A DNA stretch of 64,000 nucleotides, from contig JAYKAV010003086.1 of the NCBI GenBank assembly GCA_035582835.1, positions 166,161-230,160 on the forward strand, given 5' to 3'. The DNA is from Phoebastria nigripes (Eukaryota; Chordata; Aves; Procellariiformes; Diomedeidae). The position numbers and the translations under genes are program-made. Under the pieces are notes generated by a model that worked only from the letters and a program-made list of their open reading frames with translations, made no database searches and was not told where the DNA came from. Of the stretch, positions 1 to 11,880 are shown piece by piece (the stretch's first letter is position 1; each line of letters begins with the position of its first letter).

Positions 1-172
1 CAGGCTGCCCAGGGAAGTGGTGGAGTCACCATCCCTGGAAGTATTTAAAAGACGTGTAGATGAGGCACTTAGGGACATGGTTTAGTGGGGCATGGTGGTG
101 TTGGGTTGATGGTTGGACTCGATGATCTTAGAGGTCTTTTCCAACCTTAATGATTCTATGATTCTATGATTC
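1..172 (+). mobile_element. CR1 LINE, 3' end (5' part outside window)
   Basis: This is the last part of a chicken-repeat-1 (CR1) non-LTR retrotransposon. The start translates as the usual C-terminal CR1 ORF2 segment (RLPREVVESPSLEVFK-like). It is followed by a short 3' untranslated region with the 'ttggactcgatgatcttagagg' style tail and then the ATTCTATG ATTCTATGATT repeat at 151-172 that marks the CR1 3' terminus. The element runs in from the left edge, so its true length cannot be seen. It is not autonomous as seen here. Confidence 0.9.
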
Positions 173-2440
173 ATGGCTTGTTTGGATATGATCCTGAAAC
201 TTGCATGGAATAAACTCAGAACTAATCCAGAGCTAACCCCTTTGACTTCTCAGAGACGTAGTGATAGTGCAGAGTAGAGAAAATAGTCACCTGAATTTTG
301 CTCAGGAATAGTTCAGGCTGCTGAAACCCAGCTGCTCTACAAAGCAGGTTAGCTGGCCATGTGTCTACAGTAGTAGGCACCAAACTGGGGACAAAATGGC
401 CTTCAAGAGCATTCTCTTCTATCCAAATGCTTCAAGGAAGGAAGCTGATGCTCAGTGAGTCATGTCGGGAAGATGGGACAAAAATAAGAGAACTGTCAAA
501 AGTCAGATTTCTCATACAGATAACATATGTGGGGAAGAAATTGATTGAGATATGATGAAAAGAGGGGAAAATGTCACCCAAGATAGGGAGTTTGAGGATA
601 AATGTGTGTCTTAATTATCGAAGAATCAAGGTGAAGCACTGCCCAATGCCTTTACAGAGACAATGGCAACTACTCATGGAGTCATTAAAAAAATCAATAT
701 TTCTTTTGCTTATCTGTACTTTGATAGTTCTGGTATCAGAAGTCCTGGCAACTGTAACAGCTACTGCTGTGGCATAACCAAAAGCCTTGAGATTGTGAAG
801 ACAGTCTTGAAATACTGGTGTGCCGGGCCACGGTCTTGAGTTTCAGATAGTCATGTTTGTTAATTATAAGATACTGAGGAATGGGTATATAAAACCTGGT
901 TTCTCTCTCTTTCTGTTCTCCTCCTGATCTTTCAAAGACACAGAACACTGTATTCTAGCAGAGTAGCAAGGAGCCAAATGTGTTGCTGGTTGTTATTTTG
1001 TGAAATAATGTTGCAATTAAGNTTTTTTTAAAAATCAGGATCAAATCCTTTAATATGTTCCAAATATATACCAGAACCTCCAAAGGAAATGAGGCTTATG
1101 CAATCCTCCTGCCTTAGCGTGTGTGTCATGTTATGTGTGTCTCCACATCCGCATCCTTTCTGTATTTTTAGCTAGTTTGTTGGCTTGTTTCAACCATTTG
1201 GTACAAGTAGGGCCTCAAGCAGATTAGTTTTCTACACTTTCACAGACAGGCAGCAAGAGATAAAAGACCTGATTTATTTAATGGCTCAGAGGGAGCAGTG
1301 TGGGTCCTTGCAGTCTTGGTTTTCCTTTACTTTTGGTCACTGTATCGCTCAGGCAAATCCTTCTTACTGCTGTTCAGTCCTTGCCTGTGTCCCAGGCANT
1401 AATTCATAGCTGCATTCACCAGAAGCTTTCCCTGCACTCCCAGACTGATGTCTCCCTCTCAGTTTGTCAGCTGCTGGCTAATGATTCTACATACAGATCT
1501 GAAGTAGCTGGATGCCTTGTGCTCTTAACCAGTTTTTTCTAAGAAGATGGAGCTTATACATTGTACTTTCTCTTTGCCCAACTACCTGATTTTTCTCTTC
1601 TCCACTCCACACCTTCCTTCTATCCTCTGATAGAAGAAATACTCCTTCTATCCACACCTTTTCTTCTATCTGTGTGCCAATGAATTATGGCTGACTTGGG
1701 CAATTTCAGCCAAGCTTGATGGAGAAGCATAGACTTTGAAAGATGTTGCTCCGAGTTTTGTGAAAATTGGATGAAAGGATGCTAAATTCATGCTTACAGT
1801 GAGGGAAAGGCAGCGAGAACTTCCACCCTTCAGGCAATCCAACATGCAGAGATCATCTGGCCAAATAACACATGCTGGTATGTCAGCATGCCTGTAGCTC
1901 AGAGCCAAGTTTAGCAAGGTTTTAGTAAGGTAGAGTAGGCTAGGTAAGCTTAGAGTACTGAGTCCTGACAGGCAGAGGAACTCCAACAACCAAATCAGGG
2001 GGAACAGAGCACCTTGGCCACAGCTACTGCCAGGGCATCACAGGATAGTGTGCAGCCCACTGTCAGGACATGAAACCCATCAACATGAGTCAGTGAGAGA
2101 GGCTCTCAGGACCACCTGACAGGCAGAGGAGGAGGTCACTGCCTAGAGTAGTGTTGGACTTATTATGGGATGCTGGGCAGAAGCATCTTGGGACTGCTTA
2201 AGGGAAGAACTAAAAGTGGAGAAAGGTGGGGGGGATCACAATAGTTTGGGGAGAAACAAGCATGGGAAAATAGGTGGATAAGGGGAAAAAAGGGACTGGT
2301 CATGTGTAAACAGATGGCTGGTCAGTGTGTTTTTCTGGCCATGCCTTGTTCCTGGTCAGTGCAGTCTGTCGTGTCTTCTAATTAAACTCAATTTCTGGCC
2401 ATTTCCTGGGTTAAGGGCCTCTCTATTCTGTTTGGATGTG
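173..2440. other. Anonymous non-coding DNA
   Basis: No gene, RNA or recognisable transposon was found. Open frames are short and unrelated to known families. Two single ambiguous bases lie at 1022 and 1399. A small inverted repeat (gatagaag at 1629-1636 with cttctatc at 1645-1652) sits in a CT-rich patch where the 'ccacaccttccttctatc' motif is locally duplicated. Confidence 0.6.
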
Positions 2441-2458
2441 TGTGTATGGAGGTTTTAG

Positions 2459-2864
2459 TGGCAGCAACGGGAGTGGGGTCCATAAGTCTGAGCTGTATAC
2501 TGGAGAGACCAGATGGTGTGTGAGTTGGCTGCTGGAGGGAGCAGGAGGTTCAGGCCAGCTACTGGAGATACCATAGGGTCTGGGGGTTGGTTGATGGTAG
2601 TGCCATAGGTCTGGACCAGCTATCAGAGAGAACTGTGTGTCCCTATGCATGAGGCAATTGAAAGACCAGGGGATCAATGGGACAGCACCTGGATAGGCTG
2701 CGTGTTTAAGGCCAGTTAATGGATGGATCAATAGTGTGTGTGAATGTGTGTGTAAGTCTGAGTACCAGCAACTAGAGTGGGACTGTGGACCCTGGGCGAT
2801 TGTATGCCCAGGTGCCAGCAACTGGAGGGACAAAGGAATCCAGGGACCAGCTACTGGATAGACC
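2459..2864. repeat. Degenerate array of an 18-bp dyad motif (CCAGCTACTGGAGAGACC-like)
   Basis: At least nine diverged copies of an approximately 18-bp motif start near 2461, 2527, 2555, 2588, 2615, 2712, 2765, 2815 and 2847. The best copies are ccagctactggagatacc (2555), ccagcaactggagggac (2815) and ccagctactggatagacc (2847). The core CCAG-n3-CTGG is an inverted repeat. Spacing is irregular (about 27-97 bp), and the gaps are GT-rich with 'gtgtgtg' and 'taagtctgag' words shared between units. The minus strand stays open for 154 codons across the array (2423-2887), which I attribute to composition, not to a gene. It may be the internal minisatellite of a larger LTR-like repeat. Confidence 0.6.
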
Positions 2865-3215
2865 TGAGTGTCTAAGGAGGGGAACATATTATGTATATAT
2901 CGCTACATATTATCCACTAACGGGCTTCCATCCTAATCAGTCACAGGGGGGAACAGCATGGTGCTGTTTGTGTTTGTGTGAGTGCTGTGTTTTCTGTCTG
3001 TGTTGATCTGTGTGGCCAGCCATGTGTACTTATATATTAAGTATGTTTGTGTGCCTATCAGGAATACACGCCTAGCCTCACTACAGGCAGGACCTGGGGT
3101 AATGGTGCTTCCGCAGCCTCACCTCTCTCAGGCTACCGGATTTGGCAACCCCTGGCAGATACAGATATTCGTGTTATTAAACCCCTAGAACAGTCACGAT
3201 GTGAAGTAAGTTTTT
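2865..3215 (+). repeat. Possible 3' part of an LTR-like repeat
   Basis: Directly after the dyad array, GT-rich sequence continues into a more GC-rich block (3061-3170, 'ggcaggacctggggt', 'ctaccggatttggcaacccctggcag'). It ends with an ATTAAA polyadenylation-type hexamer at 3176-3181. This layout resembles the end of a bird LTR, but I could not find matching ends, a TG...CA boundary or a target duplication, so the class is uncertain. Confidence 0.25.
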
Positions 3216-3639
3216 TTCAGTCACTTAAAAGGTATAGATGGGATTCTGGGCTTCAGGAATCAAGTTAGAATTTTCAAGAAAAATTGGTAAGATAGAGATT
3301 ATTGTTACTACTTCTTTTATGTAAAATGTTTTCCTTTTAGAGTTTTATAAAATCAAAGCTTTTAAAAAATCTTTGTGAATTTTTTTGAAAAAGATGTGAT
3401 TAAACTAGTTTTAGAGTAAGGAGAATTAATTATTCCTAACTGTATTTTTCTCCAATGGAATTTCATCAAAATAGGCATTTTCCTAAAATAGCTTAACATC
3501 TGCATTTTTTTCATAATGCTTTGACACATTTTCAGCTAGCACTAATGGAGATAGAATTGTGATACAATAGCACAGGCTTTTTCGAGTCTGTGTCACAGAG
3601 CAGCTAGGACTGACTGCTTGTAAAGGAAGGTGAGCCAGG
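3216..3639. other. Anonymous non-coding DNA
   Basis: AT-rich, with long T and A runs. Nothing was recognised on either strand. Confidence 0.5.
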
Positions 3640-4135
3640 AGCTGAGTGATCGCAGCACAGGTAGAGACCTTGCTGACCAGGGCACTGTCCCACAGCACCT
3701 GAGCTGGGCAAGCAGTGCAAGGTGCTAGTAACAAGGTCTGTTGACAGTCCCGGACAAGGCAAAGCAATCACTCAGATCCAGGGTCCATTGAGGGAGTTTA
3801 GTCAAAAACAAATGGAGTCAGTGCTGGAGATAAGGTTACAATGCAGGTCCTGAGTCTATCCAGGAGACAAGCTAACTGCAACATAGGTCCAAAGCCCATC
3901 CAGGAGGTAGTACCAGAGACAGGACCACAGATAGGCACACCTGCAACATACCTGAGAGACTGAAACCCCAGGCCTGATCTTTGATAGAGTTCCTGACACA
4001 ACGGGCAGACAGTGTGAGTGGAGGTCCTTGATGAGGCTGCTTAGAGCAATTAATGCCTACTGGTGTACTCAAGGCCCTGGCAGTCTGCTACTTTTTTGCA
4101 TCAAACTGAAGGGAAGGTTTTAAATTAAAAGAGGA
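3640..4135. repeat. Unnamed interspersed-repeat-like block
   Basis: This stretch is distinctly richer in G+C and in 'ccagg', 'caggtcc' and 'atccaggag' words than its AT-rich flanks. It contains internal near-repeats such as 'gagtctatccaggagacaagc' (near 3850) and 'agcccatccaggaggtagt' (near 3893). It ends near a 'tttaaattaaaagagg' tract. The overall texture matches a moderately repeated sequence I associate with bird introns, but I cannot name the family and see no target duplication or coding capacity. Confidence 0.3.
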
Positions 4136-7100
4136 ACAACTCGAATGCTAAAGAACTTGGCAGTACTGGCTTCTCCTCCATATTCGTATTGTCAGAAGCT
4201 GCTTCTTAGCAATAGGTCAGGCTTCAATGTTACGCAGGAAATTTAGAGGTGAGCAGACCCTAATCGTCTTTGTTTGTCTAGATGTACTCATCTTGTGAGC
4301 TTAATACATTAGGCTATTTTTAAAAAAATTCTGATAAAGCACATTGGTATAAATTTATTACTAAATGTAAACCTTGTCCATGCCATTAGGTTTATTACTA
4401 CTGCTCCATTTCTCTTATTTTCTTATGTAATTATTTGGTTTGTTTTGACTTAATAAATAAGAGCCATTACCACTATCAGAAATGATAAAACAAAAGCAGA
4501 GATCATTGTACTTTAATTACCTAAATATTGTATTTACTTTTACATAGTGTTACTATTGTCTTGCAATTCTTTCATATATTTAGCTTGATTTCTCACCATT
4601 TTGGGTTTTCACTGTCGCATGAAAGGAATGAACAAGTTAAGGGCAGACTAACAAAGGGATAATAAGTCCCTGAGAAAATGTTAGTGAGGAGAGGAAGTTA
4701 ATCTAACACGGCTGCCAGGAATGAGGCAAATGAACATCTGCATTGGATTATAATGCTTCAGGAAAGCTAAAATGAGTCTGTGCTAAAAGAACCCTCTGTT
4801 AATCTTACTTGTTTTTTCCATTTCTCCTTTGTTTACACTTTCTTGGAGCCAAGGAAACACCAGTTTCTTTATTAGTACAACTAGCATCCAGATGTGCAAA
4901 CAAGTGCTTGTAAAATCCCATTTTTATATATGCTAACATCAGGGCTAGTAACAACAACAAAACAGAATGCAAAGCTTCAGGTATTTTTTGAGGTCACCTC
5001 TGTAAACACAAACTTTAATTGAAACAATCCCTGTGCTCTGCAGCAGCAGCTACTATAGCCAGGAACTGAGTTATTCAGTGCCCTCTCTTCTGCTGTTTGT
5101 AGCACTTCTAAAGGCAAGAAGAGAAAATTCCTGAGTAACAGAGCAGAAGCTCTGTGATCAGCATGTAGCCTTGATCTATGGAAGGACTTCATAAATCTGC
5201 ATAGGCTCTCTATCAATTGTATATTGGCCACACCTTACTAAATGCACTGAGTATTAAATTTAAAATGTAGCTTTTTTCTGCTTTTTGCAAGTTCACCTGT
5301 GTGCCAAAAATCCAACCAAGATTTTTTTCTTTGCTGGTGTATTACCAGCTATCAAAATTGTCCCAAAGTACATCCTTAACTACTCTTGTAATATCCCACT
5401 TGTAGTCTGGACACCTCCCATACTGCTATCATTGCCATCGCAGGTGTAACTGGTTGATACGTACTGCTCAGGTTTTTTTGGCAATACTCAAGAAAACATA
5501 GAAGCTGGGCATGCAGGACTGAGAAGGATACCAGTCTGGGAAACTAGCATTTTGTTGCTCTAGTTAGCAAATGTGATTGTTAGGTAAGTCTTCTGGGTTT
5601 TGTTGTTTGTTTTGTTTTGTTTTCTTCAAGAAGCAGAACTGTTCTAGGCAGTCTGGGTCAAAAACACAGAGAGGATGAGAGAAACTACAAATAACTGCCA
5701 TGCTTTATTTTTGGAAAATCCAAAATCTAAGAGCTACTTCTCCTCCTTTCTTTTACAACTAACAATCAGAAAATTAGCTTTAGCTTTTCTTGAAAATATA
5801 TCCTGCTGTTTTTGTTTGATTTTTTCTAATATATATCACTTTAAACTGCTGTTTAATTTTTAAAAAGGTTGAGATTTCCTTCAATCTTGGAAGACAGGAA
5901 GAGAAATACCTCTTCTCTCTTCCTCTATTGCTCCACAGCGCATACCTCTCATGCATGATCGTGACTGATGTAGAAGTAACGTGCAAAAATATATTTTTCC
6001 CTCTTTGACTTCCTCTTTGCAAAGCATATAGTTTGAAGGTTTTTCTGTTTCTTTTTGTTGGTGTTTTTGTGTAACCAGTACATCAAAGAAGTGGGTTTTA
6101 CACAATTGTTGTGGAAGATCTGAGGTTTGTGGCTGCTCCAGCTGAGCAAGGCAGTTAGAAGAAAACCCTGAAACCCAAGTAAAAGGTCTATACATATGCT
6201 TCAGGTGTGGTAAAAATAGAAGTGTCGTCAGCTGGTTTGGAAGGCAACAGTATGAAAAGGTTAGCTTTTCTTGAAATGCGTTATAGGTAAGGAATTAATG
6301 TTTGTTGTCTTGAGGAGTGACTGACAGTGTTAATTTACTAGCACCCAATTCATACCACAGTAGCAGGTATCACAGAGGGCACCACACTAGCAGGTGTAAC
6401 TGTATCTTAGGCTTATTTCAGGTGTTCTGTTAATTCAGTCCTATCACGTAAACACAAGTGGAAACTTAAAGCATGTTAATTTAAAACTGATAAAAAGAAA
6501 ACACTGAAAGTGAATGGCAATGGATTTTTTTTCCATCTGAGAGCTGACTAGATTTCTAGAAGGATTTAGGGATGTGCTGCGTGTGTGCCAAGGAGAACTG
6601 CTTGTTGAAGCGCTCAGCATTCGCAGTATTGGTTCATGCCCTTAAATGATTTATATTTTACTAAGCTTTGACTAATTAGCTACTGCAATTTCCTACTCAG
6701 GTTGTCTGCCTTATGTTGTGTTATATGGAAAGCTTAAAATAATTCAACAACGTCTGATAAAAAATCAGGAAAATCTTAATAAGCTAAGCGAACTTTAAGC
6801 TGTTAGAAACTAATATTTGCACACCCTTAGTGAAACTGGATGGCTAAAATATTGAAAGTTTCTGTCTGTTCTTGGCTCATTACTCCAAGCAGACTTCAGG
6901 ACTGTGTCAGAACTGAGAGCAGAAGGGCTAGACTCCTGATATGGCTTACTCTTCTGAGGCCTCACTGCATGGAGGAGGGAGTCATCTGTTTTCAATGATG
7001 AGAGAACAAGAGATGAGTCGCGGAGGCAGTGGGACTGGATAACATAGTGGAGGAAATGGTTGAAAGGAATGAAATGGGGCAGAAACTGGGTTTACAGTCT

Positions 7101-10100
7101 GTGAGAACATGGAGAGACAGGCAGGGACTGGGAGCTGGAGGAAAAACATACTTATNATCAGGTGAGACAGTGATGGAGTGGGTAAGGGGAGTGGGACTCA
7201 GGACCGTAGGAGATTAGTACATGCTTCTCTTCATTGTTCAGCTGGTTTCTGAAGCAATGAAATATGATGACAGGGTATTCAGAATAGAGTCTGATTAGTG
7301 TTCAGGTAATACAAGACTCTATGTCAGGTAGGAATAAAACAGATGTTGAGTGAGTTAGCACTGCCTAATTTGTGTATTGAGCAAGGAAGGAAATAATGAT
7401 AAAGAATTTTGTAGATAAAGGCCATCATAAATAGACCTAAAAAGCCAGATGGAGGATGTTGGCATGGCATTAATTCATTTACTATTTCTAAGTAATTTTT
7501 TAGAGCTTATTTTTTAGGAAGCAAGCAATGCATCTGGCAGAAAGAATTTGTAGCATCAAAATGGAAGCTAAGCTTTTACAGTTGTTTGTTTTTAACCCAT
7601 GAACAAGGTGAAGCTCATTGCATCTCAGCAGCAAAGGGAGCAAAAAGAGAATGAACACTTAAGCAGATTTACTAACAACCACAACAATTATAGGTAGTGG
7701 GAGTCTTGATGGACAGGCAAGACAAATTAGACTCTTTTGGCTAGCGTCAGCTAAAATGGACAGAATAGAGCTGTCGAAGATAGAAATTTCCTATCCCTAT
7801 AGTGGTTCTCACGGCTTGTGTAGGAATGAGATTCTCCCTCCCCCTAGGCTAGTGCTCCTACTGATATGAAGGCAGCAGAACTGAAATCTGTGCCTGTTCT
7901 GAATGTATGTGGGTCCATCAGTGTATGTGTATTGCCCAGAGTAGCTGCTGCAGCACAGCAGAACAGGCAGAAGGTGTGGTGGGAAGCAGCAACTGCAGGA
8001 TGTGAGTTGTTCAGTTAGAGGATATAGGATGCAAATCTCTAGGAAATCAGGAAAAATACTCTGCATCTATCAGAAGACAGTAAGAGAAATAGATGCAGTC
8101 TTATTTATCCAAATCTGTATTCAAGGACTACATAATTTACCTGGCTAAAGCACAGAACTATTTTGGTCACTGGTAATTTCTTCTTTTCAACCTATGATTA
8201 AACCTTTGGATGATGAAATTTTGTTGTTTCAAGAGCTAGCAGGTGAAGATAACCTTTTAATTTTATGTTTGATGATGACAACTTACAGTCTGTTTTGACA
8301 GAGACCTTTAGCAGTGATGCACCATTATATGAAGCACTGCACATGGATATAGTCAGGCTTCTCTGCTTCCCGTTCTCTTTCTGCTACCCTTCTCAGCCAT
8401 GTGGTTATCAGTGCATTGCTGGTGTATCAACACCAGAACAGAATGCAGCAATGCATTCTGCACAGGGCTGTGCAGGGGAATTACAAGGTAGATCTGATGC
8501 AGATGAGTTAGGCTTGGGCAAATGCTAGAGGGAACTGTCCCTGATGCTATTGGGGCATATAGGATAGGTGACCCAGAAGCTCCTACTGGCTAGCAGTGTG
8601 GAATGAGCACTCTGGACTTTCAAGCTGAGACTGAGGATGGCCTAAGAAGCATTGGTGTGGTTACTGGGGTTGGCTCTGGGGCCTGTGTTTGCAAAAAGAA
8701 AAAAACATGAGCGGTCTAGGTAACTGGCAGGGTTGTAGCCATAGCGGTCCCAGGACTAAGGCCTCATGTTCTGTAGGTAGATGTGGTACATTCCTGTAGA
8801 CCGTCTAACTAGTGATAGTTAGTGGAGATTTTGGGCAAATAAGTAACATGTCTGCTTCTTTTTTTTTTTTTCTGGAAATACTAGTTCATTTAATAAGAAT
8901 CACCTCTAGTTATAAGCTTTGTCTTGATCTGTGTGAATTCTAGCAGTGTTGAACAATCCTTGCTGGTGTGTCAGAAGGCATGCATTTGTTTAAGTTGTGG
9001 AGCGGAGAGAGGAAGAGGGTGTCTTTCGTTTTGAACAGTTTTTTTAAAGCATTATTGGGTGTGTTTGTGTGCCGAACAACTCCTAAAATAAAAACAATGA
9101 AAAAGAAGTCAGACTTACAACATGTGAATCATGTTGTTGCTCAAAGCTTATTTTGCCCACATTTTATTTTTAAGATGTATAGCTAACTGTATTTTAAATT
9201 TTGAAAAAAGAGTCAAGCACATGGGTAATGTGTTTATTTCTGTCTTGTAACTGTGGGTGGTAGCTATCCTGTAACAGTCACAGGCAGCATAAACACACTT
9301 TCTGTCCTGCTGGTATTGTGTGTTTCCTTTTTGTGGTACTTAAATGCCTAGCTTTTCTTTCCCCTGCTCCCTGAATTAGTAGGCTCACTACCTGTGGGTG
9401 AGTTTCATTTTTAACCTCTGCTGCCTTATCCTGAACAGGCATTCCAGAGGTCTCCGCTAGAAAGTGATCAGAAGAAGAAAAATCACAATTGGTAATGGGA
9501 GGATAGGCAATATGGAAAGCAGAATTTACTGTATTTTGAGAAGAGAGGGAGAACAGTTCACAAAATTGCATTAGTCTGCCACTTGGAAAACATTTTCCAA
9601 AAATACACTGATGAAGCAGAAACAGACATACTTGGATAAGAGGGAAGAATGCATTTATCTGATAAAATGTGATGCCAGACTAAGGTAGTCATGTACTGTC
9701 CTTATTTTTAACGTTCTTTGACAGATCATAATCTCGAAGCAAATTATTCTCAAAGAAAAAAATTCCATTCTGTAAACTGAAAAGTGAAACTTAAGACATA
9801 ATAATTGACATTTTTATTTAAAGTGGTTTCTGCTTTGAAAGTTTTTATTTATTTATGGTATGGACTTTTTTTTTTTTTTTTCCCTTTTAATAATTTGCCA
9901 TCAGGCTGTTTTAAAGATGATTTGAAAATGCTTTGATTTTTTCTGCTTTTGGGTATAATTAGTTCTCCTAGTCATTACAAATATCTTCCAATTTTAAGAC
10001 AGTTGGATGCCTTAATTTTCTCTAAGTAATATAATGGCAGCTAAGCTATTGGGTAAAGGAGATTTGAAGAGGGAAGAGAAATCTATTTCAAAGATCTTTG

Positions 10101-10861
10101 TGACACTGCTGCTCTGTGTTGGCAAATAATGCTGCCTCCCTGTAACATGGGTTTTTGTCACTTTGGAAGTGAAGTTTGGTGTTCATCAGAAATATATTTC
10201 CTACAGCACAAATATGATTAGATCAGCCTGCCAGCAAATGCAGCCATCATACAGAGATCATCATACACAGTGGCCTTGCTTGACTGACATTTTTCCACTG
10301 ACAGCTGGTGAGAACTGTGCCTGTTAAACTTCATGAGATCAGGAACTTCTGTTCTTCCACCTCTATTATTTGGACATTTCAGCTTAATATGTGATGGCTT
10401 TTTTTTCGGAATAGATCTTAGTTTTACTTTATATCTTAGTTTCATTTTTTATGTCCTGGATTTTATTTAAAATTTTTTAAAAGTCCTAAATTCAAAGTAA
10501 ATGTATCTTAGGGGAGAGGAAGAAGAAACAATCAGCATGAATATAGTATTCCTCCCAGTAAAGGACTCCAGATGTTGACAACTTGCTGTAAGACCTCATC
10601 CCCATGGCCAACATCAGAGTGAAATCACCAACATTAGGACCCAGAGGAGCAGTGGAAGGGTGAGCATAACGCCAGAAAAGGGGTAGAAGCTAAGAAGTGT
10701 GTGTGTGTTAAATTTTTAATTGTATTATTGCTATTATTGCATCTTTTCCTGTATATAAGTACTCTAGCTACTTTATTATTCATTCTTTTTCTGCAATAAT
10801 TAGATGAAGACTAATGGTGATCCTTGAATTAGACTGTTAAAAATTCCATTATACTAACAAT
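4136..10861. other. Anonymous non-coding DNA with simple repeats
   Basis: No gene, RNA gene or confident transposon was found. It contains a (GTTTT)n-type tract at about 5598-5625, poly-T runs near 8858-8871 and 9868-9882, a short GT run near 10698-10709, and one ambiguous base at 7156. All open frames are under 105 codons with no family resemblance. A hairpin-forming inverted repeat at 8412-8455 is listed separately. Confidence 0.6.
8412..8455. repeat. Short inverted repeat / hairpin
   Basis: tgcattgct (8412-8420) pairs perfectly with agcaatgca (8447-8455). Inside it ggtgt (8421-8425) pairs with acacc (8430-8434) around the loop atca, leaving a 12-nt asymmetric bulge on the 3' side. The combined stem is 14 bp. 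The large bulge argues against a standard microRNA precursor. No function is implied. Confidence 0.5.
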
Positions 10862-11435
10862 CTCAGAGTCACAGATGGTTGAGGTGGGAAGGGACCTCTG
10901 GAGGTCATCTGGTCCAACCCTCCTGCTCAAGCAGGAGTAGGCTGGAGTAGGCTGCCCAGGACTATGTCTGTCTGGATGGCTTTTGAATATCTCCAAGGAT
11001 GGAGATTCAACAACCTCCTTGACCAACCTGTGACAGTGCTCAGTCACCTCACAAGTGTTTCCTGATGTTCAGAGGGAACCTCCTGTGTTTCAGTTTGTGC
11101 CCATTGCCTCTGGTCCTGTCACCGGGCACCACTGAAAAGAGCCTGGCTCCGTCCTCTTTGCACCCTCCCTTCAGATATTTACATACATTGATAAGATCCC
11201 TCCCTGAGCCTTCTCTTTTCCAGGCTGAACAGTCCCAGCTCTCTCAGCCCTCCTCATAGGAGAGATGCTCCAGTCCCTTAATCATCTTCGTGGCTCTTTG
11301 TTGGACTTTCTCCAGTATGTCCATTGTCTCTTGTACTGGGGAACCCAGAACTGGACACGGTTCTCCAGGTGTGACCTCACCAGTGCTGAGCAGAGGGGAA
11401 GGAGCGCCTCCCTCAACCTGCTGCCAACAGGAATG
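10862..11435 (-). mobile_element. CR1 LINE, 3' part of ORF2 plus 3' tail
   Basis: Read on the minus strand this is the C-terminal part of CR1 ORF2 followed by the 3' UTR, which ends at low coordinates ('tcacagatggttgaggtgggaagggacctctgg'). Recognisable peptides include LREALLPLCSALVRSHLE (near 11400), KMIKGLEHLSYEE (near 11260) and RLVKEVVESPSLEIFKSH (near 11010). Frameshifts and stops show it is dead. The 5' boundary at about 11435 abuts endonuclease-domain sequence, not the reverse transcriptase expected there, so the copy is internally deleted or composite. Confidence 0.88.
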
Positions 11436-11880
11436 ACCTGTAAGCCATACCACCATGTCTCCATGATTCCACAAGATTGTAGCCCTGCAGCTGCACACAG
11501 ATCTCTAACTCATCATGTTTATTCCCCATGCTATGTACATTAGTGTACGTGCACTTCAGAGAGGCACCCCAGAATCCTGATTTGCCAGCAAGGGTCTGGG
11601 TTTTTCCAATAATGTTGCCTTGCTTACATGCAAATGCTAGAGGTGACCCTGCTTAAGCCTTGTTTTGCTGATTTTGTGTTTCCTTTCTGACACATCACCC
11701 CATTCCCTTTGCTCATCTACCCTATCTATCCCTCCCTCACAGGGCTGCTGGTAACTCTGTCCCTCCACTGTCACTCCTAGTTTAAATCCCTTCTTCCTAG
11801 GTCAGCCATCCTGGTGGCAAAGATAACTTTGCCCTGCTTATTGAGGTGGATCCCATCTCTCCCAAAATTCTTGGGTTTAT
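11436..11880 (-). mobile_element. CR1 LINE, 5' region and start of endonuclease domain
   Basis: The minus strand translates to SMGNKHDELEICVQLQGYNL (about 11530 down to 11471). This is the opening of the CR1 apurinic-like endonuclease, which normally continues into an ITETWW motif. Upstream on that strand lies the CR1 pre-endonuclease sequence ('ggatccacctcaataagcag', 'ttaaactaggagtgacag'). The conserved ITETWW segment is broken (ESWRHGGM). The fragment has the same orientation as, and is directly joined to, the CR1 tail at 10862-11435. No intact frame survives. Confidence 0.7.

Noticed and set aside
2423..2887. 154-codon open frame on the minus strand
   Set aside because: It coincides with the degenerate dyad array, its residues are Pro/Ser/His/Leu-rich from repeat composition, and it has no family resemblance.
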